The translations under genes and the position numbers were made by a program. Source: JAGVSR01 sp964458265 (GTDB lineage: Bacteria > Pseudomonadota > Alphaproteobacteria > Rhizobiales > Hyphomicrobiaceae). Taken from it: a stretch of 64,000 nucleotides of DNA. The stretch is from contig CAYWIF010000017.1 in assembly GCA_964458265.1 (NCBI GenBank), positions 3,530 through 67,529 on the forward strand. Reading direction: 5' to 3'. Shown one piece after another: positions 57,897 through 64,000 of the stretch. Below the pieces are notes generated by a model, which had not been told where the DNA came from, did no database searches, and saw only the letters and a program-made list of their open reading frames with translations. Each line of letters starts with the position of its first letter. The stretch's first letter is position 1.

Positions 57897-58801
57897 CAGA
57901 AATAGCCTTCCTGCTTCTTTTTCTCCATGGCGCCGACCTGATCGTGGTCGATGAGGCGGCCGGAGCGTTCGGACGTGCGTGCGCCCAGCGTTTCAGCGAC
58001 AGCTTCCTCCAGCGTCGTCGCTGTGGATTCGACGGCGGCGGTCAGCGGCCAGCAGCCCAGTGTGCGGAAGCGCACGGAGCGCATGACCGGTTTTTCGCCG
58101 GGCTTCAGCGGCAACCGATCGTCGTCGAGCACGAGGATTTGGCCGTCGCGCTCGATGGTCGGGCGTTCCTTGGCCATGTAGAGGGGCACAACGTCGAGAT
58201 TTTCGCGCAGGATGTAGCGCCAGATGTCGCGCTCGGTCCAGTTGGACAGCGGAAAGATGCGTGCGGTCTCGCCGGCGCCGAGGCGGCCGTTCAAAAGACG
58301 CCACATCTCGGGGCGCTGGCGGCGCGGATCCCACCGGTGACCTTCGGCGCGAAACGAAAAAACGCGCTCCTTCGCCCGGCTTGCTTCCTCGTCCCGGCGC
58401 GCGCCGCCGAAGGCGCCGTCGAACCCGTACTGATCGAGACCGGACTTCAACGGCACGGTCTTCATCTGATCGGTATAGACCGACGGCGAATAGTCGTAAG
58501 GGTTGATGCCCTTGGCCAGCGCGTCATGGTTGATGACCTCGATCAGATCAAGATCAAACTCCTTCACCCACCTGTCGCGGAAGGCGATCATTTCCTTGAA
58601 CTTCCACGTCGTATTTACGTGCAGCACAGGAAACGGCAACTTGCCCGGCCAGAAGGCCTTGCGGGCAAGATGCAAAAGGACGGTGGAGTCCTTGCCGATC
58701 GAATAGAGCAGCACCGGCTTGCGGAACTGGGCCGCTGCCTCGCGGAAGATGTGGATGCTCTCCGACTCGAGCAGGTCGAGATGCGAAAAATGCGGGGTCA
58801 T
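57896..58801 (-). CDS. cysD: Sulfate adenylyltransferase subunit 2
   Basis: A 301-residue ATP-pyrophosphatase-fold subunit that forms adenosine 5'-phosphosulfate from ATP and sulfate. The PP-loop is LLYSIGKDSTVLLHLARKAF near residue 32 (SGGxDS-type SIGKDS). Conserved features follow in LHVNTTWKFKEMIAFRDRW and GAFGGARRDEEASRAKERV. The start at 58801 is within an ATGA overlap with the cysH stop. With cysN it makes the APS used by the CysH-type enzyme. Confidence 0.96.
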   Translation of the reverse strand: MTPHFSHLDLLESESIHIFREAAAQFRKPVLLYSIGKDSTVLLHLARKAFWPGKLPFPVLHVNTTWKFKEMIAFRDRWVKEFDLDLIEVINHDALAKGINPYDYSPSVYTDQMKTVPLKSGLDQYGFDGAFGGARRDEEASRAKERVFSFRAEGHRWDPRRQRPEMWRLLNGRLGAGETARIFPLSNWTERDIWRYILRENLDVVPLYMAKERPTIERDGQILVLDDDRLPLKPGEKPVMRSVRFRTLGCWPLTAAVESTATTLEEAVAETLGARTSERSGRLIDHDQVGAMEKKKQEGYF

Positions 58802-59598
58802 GCAGCAGCGTCCTTCGCTTTCGGGCGATTGTGCAGCCCGCATTCCTTGCCGTCCTCGTTCTCCCACCACCAACGGCCGGCGCGAATATCCTCGCCGGGC
58901 AGGATGGCGCGCGTGCACGGCTGGCAACCGATCGACGGGAAGCCCTGCGCGTGCAGCGGATTTACCGGGACATTGTTGTCTTCGACGAACCGCTCCAAGG
59001 TTTCGAGCGACCAGTCGGCAATGGGGTTCAATTTGACGAGCGCATGGCCGGCATCCCACGCGGCGAACGGAACGTGTGAGCGGACAGCGGATTGATCGCG
59101 GCGCAAGCCGGTGATCCAGCCGGCGGCGCCAACGAGCGCTCTATTCAGCGGGCGCACTTTGCGGATGTCGCAGCACGCGATGCGGTTTTCGACCGCGTCG
59201 CGAAAACCCATGATGCCGTCACGGGCGACGAGCGCTTCGACTTCTTTGGCGTCGGGAAAGACGACACGGATGCGGCGGCCGTAGCGGGCTTCGGTTTCAG
59301 CCAGCGTTTGCAGCGTTTCGGGGAAGTGGCGTCCGGTGTCGAGCGTGAAGATGTCGATGTCGAGATCCGTTGCCGCGATGGCGGCAAAAACGGCCTGATC
59401 CTCGATGCCGAGCGAGGTTGAAAACGCGACGCGGCCGGAAATGAGATCGGCGATGAGGCGGAGGCGCGCGCCAAGGTCAGGCTCGGCGGCAAGGGCCGCA
59501 TCGAGTGCCGCCGCCAAAGCCGGGCCAGACAGGGTTTCGGACGTGGCTGCCTGCCGCACAGTCCCAAGGGGCTGCGGGTGGGCTGAAGGACGGGTCAT
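58798..59598 (-). CDS. cysH: Adenylyl-sulfate (APS) reductase, CysH family
   Basis: A 266-residue thiol-dependent assimilatory reductase producing sulfite. The N-terminal SLGIEDQAVFAAI and DTGRHFPETLQTLAET are typical of CysH. The cysteine pair in ACCDIRKVRPL near residue 147 and the second pair in CQPCTRAIL near residue 228 bind a [4Fe-4S] cluster, and the ECGLH tail supplies the catalytic cysteine. A CC plus CxxC pattern marks APS reductases rather than PAPS reductases, which lack these cysteines. It is the first gene of the operon, and no cysC is linked, matching APS as substrate. Confidence 0.92.
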   Translation of the reverse strand: MTRPSAHPQPLGTVRQAATSETLSGPALAAALDAALAAEPDLGARLRLIADLISGRVAFSTSLGIEDQAVFAAIAATDLDIDIFTLDTGRHFPETLQTLAETEARYGRRIRVVFPDAKEVEALVARDGIMGFRDAVENRIACCDIRKVRPLNRALVGAAGWITGLRRDQSAVRSHVPFAAWDAGHALVKLNPIADWSLETLERFVEDNNVPVNPLHAQGFPSIGCQPCTRAILPGEDIRAGRWWWENEDGKECGLHNRPKAKDAAA

Positions 59599-59826
59599 GA
59601 ATGCCTCCGGACGAGCCGGAACCTAAGCGAAACCAATCCGAAAAAGAAGCCCTAGTTAGAAAAAAGAACGGTTTTCTTATCCCATGACCAACGATGGTAG
59701 AAAGATTTTGCGCGATGATGGCGGTGCGGAATGGCGTGCCGGGACGGTCGGGTTAGGGGTCGCGAGCCGCCTAGTCTGAAGAGGCGCGGCGTCGCGAGGG
59801 CGGCCAACTCGGGGCGATCGGGCGCG

Positions 59827-61122
59827 TCAGCGCGGACCGGTTGACTGCCCGGCGAGCCAGGCGATGACGCCGCCGGCCGCGGCGGTTCCGGTGGCGAGGG
59901 TTGCCTGCAGAAGGTAGCCGCCCGTAGGCGCATCCCAGTCGAGCATTTCGCCGGCGACAAAGGTGCCGGGGCGGGATGTCAGCATCAGGTTTTCGTCGAG
60001 CGCGTCGAACCGTACGCCGCCGGCCGTCGAGATTGCGCGGTCGAGGCCCGTGACGCCTGTGACGGTCAAGGGGAGTGATTTGACGAGCCGGGCGAGGCTT
60101 TCGGGTTCGCCGGGAAGATCGCGATGCGCCTCACGCAAAAGGGCGATCGCGGCAGGGGAAAGCTTCAAGCATTTGCGCAGCCAGTTGGACGTGGATTCCT
60201 TGCCGCGCCGTCGTTGAAGATGGCGCGCGACGAGATCCAGGGGCTCGTCGGGTTTGAGATCAATATGGATCACGGCGTGGGCGCCGCCTTGTGTGCGATT
60301 TGCAATTTTTGCCGACAGCGCATAGACGGCGCCGCCTTCGAGGCCATGGCGCGTGACGACGGCTTCGCCGCGCTGGGTGTCGCCTTCGAACGTGACGGCA
60401 ATGCGCTTCAAGGGCTCGCCTGAGTATCGCGATTGGAAGTGATCACTCCACGTGACGAGGAGACCGCAATTGGCGGCCATGAAGGGCGCGACGGGGATAC
60501 TGCTCGCTTCGAATGCCGCGCGCCATGATCCGTCGGAGCCCAGGCGCGGCCAGCTCGCGCCGCCAAGAGTAAGGATGGTGGCGTTACATGCGATGGGTTC
60601 AGGTGGTGCGGTGCCGTGGCTAACGAGCGGCTCGCCCCGTTCATTCCAACCAGTCCATGTCTGGCGCAGCTTGATTTCGACGCCCTGTGTTTGAAGCCGG
60701 CGCAGCCAGGATCGCAACAGCGGCGAGGCCTTCATCGATTTAGGAAACACGCGGCCGCTCGTGCCAATGAATGTTTCCTGTCCCAGTCCATTGGCCCACG
60801 CGACGATATCGGCGGGCGGACGGGCGTGAATGAAACGTGCGAGGTGCGCGGCGCCGTCAGAATAGCGCGGCAGAAACGTTTCGAGCGTTTCGGAGTGGGT
60901 GAGATTCAAGCCGCCACGTCCGGCCATCAGGAACTTGCGGGCTGGCGACGGCATGCGTTCGTAGATCGTCACGCGCAGGCCGTGAGCGCTCAGAGTTTCG
61001 GCGGCGGCGAGACCGGCGGGGCCCGCGCCCATGATGGCGACGTGTTGCAATAGATGGGGTGCTTTCCGGCTGGCCGAGGCGGGGAGGTTTACCACGCCCC
61101 CGTGTTCGGCATGGATTTCCAT
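59827..61122 (-). CDS. HI0933/BaiN-family NAD(P)/FAD flavoprotein
   Basis: A 431-residue flavoprotein of the HI0933/YhiN family (type TIGR03862). The N-terminal FAD-binding Rossmann motif is VAIMGAGPAGLAAAETLSAHG near residue 30. FLMAGRGGLNLTHSE is the family signature near residue 66, and the C-terminal FVAGEMLDWDAPTGGYLLQ again contacts FAD. The physiological reaction is not established; some members reduce unsaturated bonds. The ATG at 61122 overlaps the end of the gloA gene by 34 bases, so a later start (for example a GTG near 61095) is possible. It is likely in one transcript with gloA. Confidence 0.85.
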   Translation of the reverse strand: MEIHAEHGGVVNLPASASRKAPHLLQHVAIMGAGPAGLAAAETLSAHGLRVTIYERMPSPARKFLMAGRGGLNLTHSETLETFLPRYSDGAAHLARFIHARPPADIVAWANGLGQETFIGTSGRVFPKSMKASPLLRSWLRRLQTQGVEIKLRQTWTGWNERGEPLVSHGTAPPEPIACNATILTLGGASWPRLGSDGSWRAAFEASSIPVAPFMAANCGLLVTWSDHFQSRYSGEPLKRIAVTFEGDTQRGEAVVTRHGLEGGAVYALSAKIANRTQGGAHAVIHIDLKPDEPLDLVARHLQRRRGKESTSNWLRKCLKLSPAAIALLREAHRDLPGEPESLARLVKSLPLTVTGVTGLDRAISTAGGVRFDALDENLMLTSRPGTFVAGEMLDWDAPTGGYLLQATLATGTAAAGGVIAWLAGQSTGPR

Positions 61123-61529
61123 GGCTCCGCAGGCGCCAGGGCGGCGCCTTTTTGCAGCAACTCAATGGAGACAAGATCGGGCGAACGGACGAATGCCATG
61201 CGGCCGTCGCGGGGTGGGCGGGCAATCGTGACGCCGCCCTCCTGCAACCGGAGGCACGTGGCGTAGATGTCGTCGACCTCGAAGGCGAGATGGCCGAAGT
61301 TGCGTGCCGAGCCGTAATCTTCCGGGTCCCAGTTGTGGGTCAGCTCGATGAGGGGCGCTTTCTCGTTGCCGGCGCGCGGCTGGTCGCCGGGAGCGGCCAG
61401 GAAGATGAGCGTGAAGCGGCCCGCGGGGTTGTCGATACGCCGGACTTCCTCAAGTCCGAGCAGACGGCAATAGAATTCGAGGCTGGCATCGACATTCTTG
61501 ATGCGAATCATCGTGTGCAGGAAGCGCAT
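61089..61529 (-). CDS. gloA: Lactoylglutathione lyase (glyoxalase I)
   Basis: A 146-residue VOC-fold metalloenzyme that converts the methylglyoxal-glutathione hemithioacetal to S-lactoylglutathione. The N-terminal HTMIRIKNVDASLEFYCRLLGL holds the first His ligand, PLIELTHNWDPEDY the Glu ligand, and FGHLAFEVDDIYATCLRL the second His. The start at ATG 61529 has GAGGATCG upstream. The C-terminus has an extra Ala/Pro-rich tail. It is followed by the overlapping flavoprotein gene. Confidence 0.9.
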   Translation of the reverse strand: MRFLHTMIRIKNVDASLEFYCRLLGLEEVRRIDNPAGRFTLIFLAAPGDQPRAGNEKAPLIELTHNWDPEDYGSARNFGHLAFEVDDIYATCLRLQEGGVTIARPPRDGRMAFVRSPDLVSIELLQKGAALAPAEPWKSMPNTGAW

Positions 61530-62042
61530 CGTTCGATCCTCTGGTTCGTGCACGGACGCGGGTGTGGCTGACGGGCCATCCGTCAACACCCCGTTGGAGC
61601 GGCCGGTGCCGGGAGGGTGTGGATAGCCGGTGGATGTGGCGCTGCCAAGAGCGTGTCCAGCGGCGCGAACGGACGGCGCCAAACCATGCTTGCCGCTTGC
61701 GAATCAGTGCGGCTGCGATTCGGTGGTTTGAGAGGGGTTTGCGGATGTTGAGTTGGCATTCGCCGACTGGGAAAAAACTAACTCCCAGGAAATCCGGTTT
61801 TTGCGACGGGTTGTTGAAAGAGGATATTTTGCAAGCACTTGAGGTCGCTGTCTTGCTGTGAAAAACGGCCGCGAACGGCAAAAGGCAAAAAAATGGGGGT
61901 AGCGGGCCGGGCACACGCTGGCATAGTTAACACACCGGTAGCGGCGGCTCTCGCAGTAGAGGGCAGGGGCCGTTCGCGAGCCCGGTGCGTCTAGAGGGGC
62001 GCAAGCAGTAACAAAGAGCACAAGTAAGCGGGGTACACGCAC
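61530..62042. other. Long upstream region of the cold-shock-domain gene
   Basis: About 510 bases with no convincing gene. It contains an A-rich stretch near 61860-61900 and short inverted repeats such as CTGGGA / TCCCAG (61769-61790). A long untranslated leader is typical of cold-shock genes, but no known leader motif was recognised. Confidence 0.4.
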
Positions 62043-62642
62043 ATGGGGGATTTCAAGGGGCCTCCGTCGACGGAAGTCGGCGGGACGATCAGTGGCGAGG
62101 GGACGGGTCCGGAAGATGGCGTCGAAGTCATCGAAGTCGCCGGCACCATCAAGTGGTTCGATGTTTCGAAGGGCTATGGGTTCATCGTCCCGGATAATGG
62201 TCTGCAAGACGTTTTGCTGCACGTAACCTGCCTGCGGGCCGGCGGCTACCAGGTCGCCTACGAGGGCGCGCGGGTTCATTGTCAGGTTCTCAAGCGGCCG
62301 AAGGGCATGCAGGCGTTCCACATTCTCTCCATGGACGAGAGCACGGCCATCCATCCGTCGTTGCTGCCGCAGCGGACGCACGTTCAGGTTGTGGCCGAGA
62401 GCGATTGGGAGCGCGCCTCTGTCAAGTGGTTCAACCGTGTGCGCGGGTTCGGATTCCTGACGCGCGGGGAAGGCACGCCGGACATTTTCTGCCACATGGA
62501 GACGCTACGCCGGTTCGGTTTTACTGAATTGCGCCCGGGGCAGACGCTCCTGGTGCGCTGGGGCTATGGCTCGAAGGGTGTCATGGCCGCCGAACTGAGA
62601 CCGGACGGGCCGACACAGGGAGTGCCGCCGTCCCCGCATTGA
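62043..62642 (+). CDS. Double cold-shock-domain protein
   Basis: A 199-residue protein with two cold-shock (CSD) domains. The first (about residues 34-100) has GTIKWFDVSKGYGFIVPDNG and VLLHVTCLR. The second (about 128-195) has ASVKWFNRVRGFGFLTRGEG and DIFCHMETLRRFGF. The FGFL/YGFI and DVLLH/DIFCH segments are the RNP1- and RNP2-type nucleic-acid motifs. Such tandem CSD proteins are common in Hyphomicrobiales and bind single-stranded nucleic acid. The stop overlaps the start of the next gene. Confidence 0.9.
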   Translation: MGDFKGPPSTEVGGTISGEGTGPEDGVEVIEVAGTIKWFDVSKGYGFIVPDNGLQDVLLHVTCLRAGGYQVAYEGARVHCQVLKRPKGMQAFHILSMDESTAIHPSLLPQRTHVQVVAESDWERASVKWFNRVRGFGFLTRGEGTPDIFCHMETLRRFGFTELRPGQTLLVRWGYGSKGVMAAELRPDGPTQGVPPSPH

Positions 62643-63157
62643 TGGGACGCGGCATGAACAGGCGACGAATTTCGACGAGGGCTGCCCTGGGGGCGGCCCT
62701 TGCTTTTTTGGGTGGCGGGTTCGGGCTGGCGGCCGGGATGTCATCGCCCACCAAGGCTGAGCCTTCGGCGCGGTCGACCGAAAAGCTGGAACTCGTCACC
62801 GCCGGTGGCGTCATTGTTCTCAACGTCGAGATCGCCGACACGCCGGCGCGGCAGGCGCTGGGTCTGATGTACCGGACCGAATTGCCGGACGGGTACGGGA
62901 TGCTCTTTACGCATGCCAAGCCGCGCGAGAGCACGATGTGGATGCGCAACACTTACATTCCCCTCGACATGGTTTTCATCCGCGCCGACGGGACGGTGCA
63001 CCGGATCGCGGAAATGACCGAGCCGCATTCGGAGGAGGTCATTGCGTCGAAGGGGCCGGTGACGGCGGTGCTTGAGATCGCGGGCGGCGCGGCGGGAAAA
63101 CTGGGGCTCAAGGCCGGCGACAAGGTCCGTCACCGCCATTTCGGGACGGCGCAATAG
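62642..63157 (+). CDS. DUF192 protein, secreted
   Basis: A 171-residue exported protein of the DUF192 (UPF0127) family. A signal peptide or N-terminal anchor (about residues 10-35) precedes the conserved core: EIADTPARQALGLMYRTELP, GYGMLF, and STMWMRNTYIPLDMVFI with the hallmark MWMRNT..PLDM. Family function is not established; in archaea and bacteria it has been linked to small-molecule binding. The ATG at 62642 overlaps the stop of the cold-shock gene, so they are coupled; an ATG at 62654 is the alternative start. Confidence 0.85.
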   Translation: MGRGMNRRRISTRAALGAALAFLGGGFGLAAGMSSPTKAEPSARSTEKLELVTAGGVIVLNVEIADTPARQALGLMYRTELPDGYGMLFTHAKPRESTMWMRNTYIPLDMVFIRADGTVHRIAEMTEPHSEEVIASKGPVTAVLEIAGGAAGKLGLKAGDKVRHRHFGTAQ

Positions 63158-63236
63158 GCGCGCGACATGCTGGATGGCCGGCGATCGTGGTGGCGGCGCT
63201 TGACCCAGGGCTGGCGAACCGGCAGACAAGGGCCAT

Positions 63237-63313
63237 CGGGGCGTAGCTCAGCCTGGTAGAGCATCTGCTTTGGGAGCAGAGGGTCGCGTGTTCGAATCAT
63301 GTCGCCCCGACCA
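63237..63313 (+). tRNA. tRNA-Pro (TGG)
   Basis: A 77-nt tRNA with acceptor stem CGGGGCG / CGCCCCG and encoded ACCA. The anticodon TGG is at 63271-63273 within the TCTGC / GCAGA stem. D- and T-arms are normal. Confidence 0.96.
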
Positions 63314-63348
63314 TTTTCAACCGCCGACGACAACGTATGGATCGAAGC

Positions 63349-63654
63349 ATGGCTGTGCGCATTTACAGGCCCGCCAAAACCGCGATGCAGTCGGGCGAAG
63401 CGCGCACGCGCGAATGGATTCTTGAACACGAGCCTGCGGCGGCTCGGCAGATCGATCCGCTTATGGGCTGGACATCGTCATCGGACACGCGCCAGCAGGT
63501 GAAACTTGCGTTTGCGACGAAGGATGAAGCCATCGCATATGCGACGCGCAACGGGCTTGCCTATACGGTCATAGAGCCCACACCGCGCAGACCTCTCCGC
63601 AAAGCGTATGCCGACAATTTTCGCTTCGGCCGCCCCGATAACTGGACGCATTGA
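63349..63654 (+). CDS. NDUFS4-type complex I accessory subunit
   Basis: A 101-residue homologue of the mitochondrial complex I subunit NDUFS4 (18 kDa), found in alphaproteobacteria. Typical sequences are VRIYRPAKTAMQSGEARTRE and LMGWTSSSDTRQQVKLAFAT, followed by EAIAYATRNGLAYTVIEP and YADNFRFGRPDNWTH at the C-terminus. It stabilises the N-module of NADH:ubiquinone oxidoreductase. Start is ATG 63349; an ATG at 63337 would add four residues. It lies alone between tRNA-Pro and a tandem repeat. Confidence 0.9.
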   Translation: MAVRIYRPAKTAMQSGEARTREWILEHEPAAARQIDPLMGWTSSSDTRQQVKLAFATKDEAIAYATRNGLAYTVIEPTPRRPLRKAYADNFRFGRPDNWTH

Positions 63655-63767
63655 TGATTGCGCCTTCCGACTCCGCTTGCGCGGAGCCGGCCGGAAGGCG
63701 CGGAAGTTGGATGATTGCGCCATCCTAGTCCGCTTGCGCGGAGCCGGCCGGAAGGCGCGGAAGTTGG
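63654..63767 (+). repeat. Tandem repeat of a 57-bp unit (two copies)
   Basis: Two copies of a 57-base unit (63654-63710 and 63711-63767) differing at three positions. Each has a short palindrome CCGCTTGCGCGG and a CCGGCCGG. A third copy starts but degenerates after a few bases. The unit length is a multiple of three and the minus-strand frame is open, but no protein family is seen. Confidence 0.9.
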
Positions 63768-63874
63768 ATCATAGCCCGTGCGGTTCAGATGCCGGCAGGT
63801 CCGTTGCGCGGGGCCTTCCGTGTTGGCGCGATTGTAGATAAAGGCCGGAACGTGTACCCAGTGCGTGCGGCTTT

Positions 63875-63951
63875 GCGCCCGTAGCTCAGTTGGATAGAGC
63901 ACTCGCCTTCTAAGCGAGTGGCCGCTGGTTCGAATCCAGCCGGGCGCGCCA
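63875..63951 (+). tRNA. tRNA-Arg (TCT)
   Basis: A 77-nt tRNA with acceptor stem GCGCCCG / CGGGCGC and encoded GCCA end. The anticodon TCT is at 63909-63911 within the CTCGC / GCGAG stem. It reads AGA/AGG arginine codons. Confidence 0.96.
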
Positions 63952-64000
63952 CCAATCTCGATCACCGTGTGACCGGGGCAAGTTTACCGGCCGCCTTCGA

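Noticed and set aside
57944..59095. Long plus-strand frame across cysD and cysH
   Set aside because: Shadow of the real minus-strand genes, which have clear CysD and CysH motifs.

Overview
The window is GC-rich alphaproteobacterial chromosome from what looks like a methylotroph of the Hyphomicrobium type (order Hyphomicrobiales). This rests on co-occurring gene sets: a tetrahydromethanopterin (H4MPT) formaldehyde-oxidation island (fae, mch, mtdB, a beta-RFAP-synthase-like kinase, two ATP-grasp proteins and other cofactor genes), a complete pqqABCDE cluster for the methanol dehydrogenase cofactor, an alphaproteobacterial-type bc1 complex, and an NDUFS4-type complex I subunit. Genus assignment is inference. 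One 100-base run of N (42061-42160) is an assembly gap inside a palindromic repeat.

Layout. 1-14.4 kb: the 5' end of a probable methylmalonyl-CoA mutase small subunit, a HerA-like ATPase, a small cytochrome c, a patatin lipoprotein, sodB, a MacAB-type export operon, an H-NS-like protein, cca with small membrane and Nudix genes, and a secreted lytic-transglycosylase-like protein. 14.5-23.2 kb: hemF, a tandem pair of ABC half-transporters, trmL and the petABC (bc1) operon. 23.2-27.2 kb: methylthioadenosine salvage of the DHAP-shunt kind (mtnP, apt, a zinc-ribbon protein, mtnA and a class II aldolase). 27.3-35.2 kb: small secreted proteins, rlmB, tRNA-Tyr followed by a tandem 100-bp repeat, DoxX, a DUF2478 protein, an amino-acid-binding protein, an L,D-transpeptidase, pcm and a lipoprotein. 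35.3-45.1 kb: the H4MPT island. 45.2-49.2 kb: cytochrome c and pqqEDCBA on the minus strand. 49.7-59.6 kb: sulfate assimilation, with cobA-cysJ-cysI on the plus strand facing cysHDN, two TauE/SafE exporters and a lone cNMP-binding protein on the minus strand. 59.8-64 kb: a flavoprotein, gloA, a double cold-shock-domain protein, DUF192, tRNA-Pro, the NDUFS4 homologue, a tandem 57-bp repeat and tRNA-Arg.

How it fits together. PQQ-dependent methanol oxidation (the dehydrogenase itself is not in the window) would give formaldehyde. Fae captures it on H4MPT, and MtdB and Mch carry it to formyl-H4MPT; several neighbours probably make the pterin cofactor. The cytochromes c and bc1 complex serve electron transport. 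The sulfur genes form a consistent APS-reductase route: CysDN makes APS, the CysH sequence has the APS-reductase cysteine pattern, no APS kinase is present, CysJI reduces sulfite, and CobA starts siroheme synthesis.

Nothing here is a clearly new large system. The most unusual signals are a structured minus-strand RNA candidate upstream of sodB, the MTA shunt cluster with an embedded zinc-ribbon protein, an HPPK homologue beside the H4MPT genes, a palindromic repeat family that splits cysJ from cysI and sits at the assembly gap, and two tandem GC-rich repeats beside tRNA genes.
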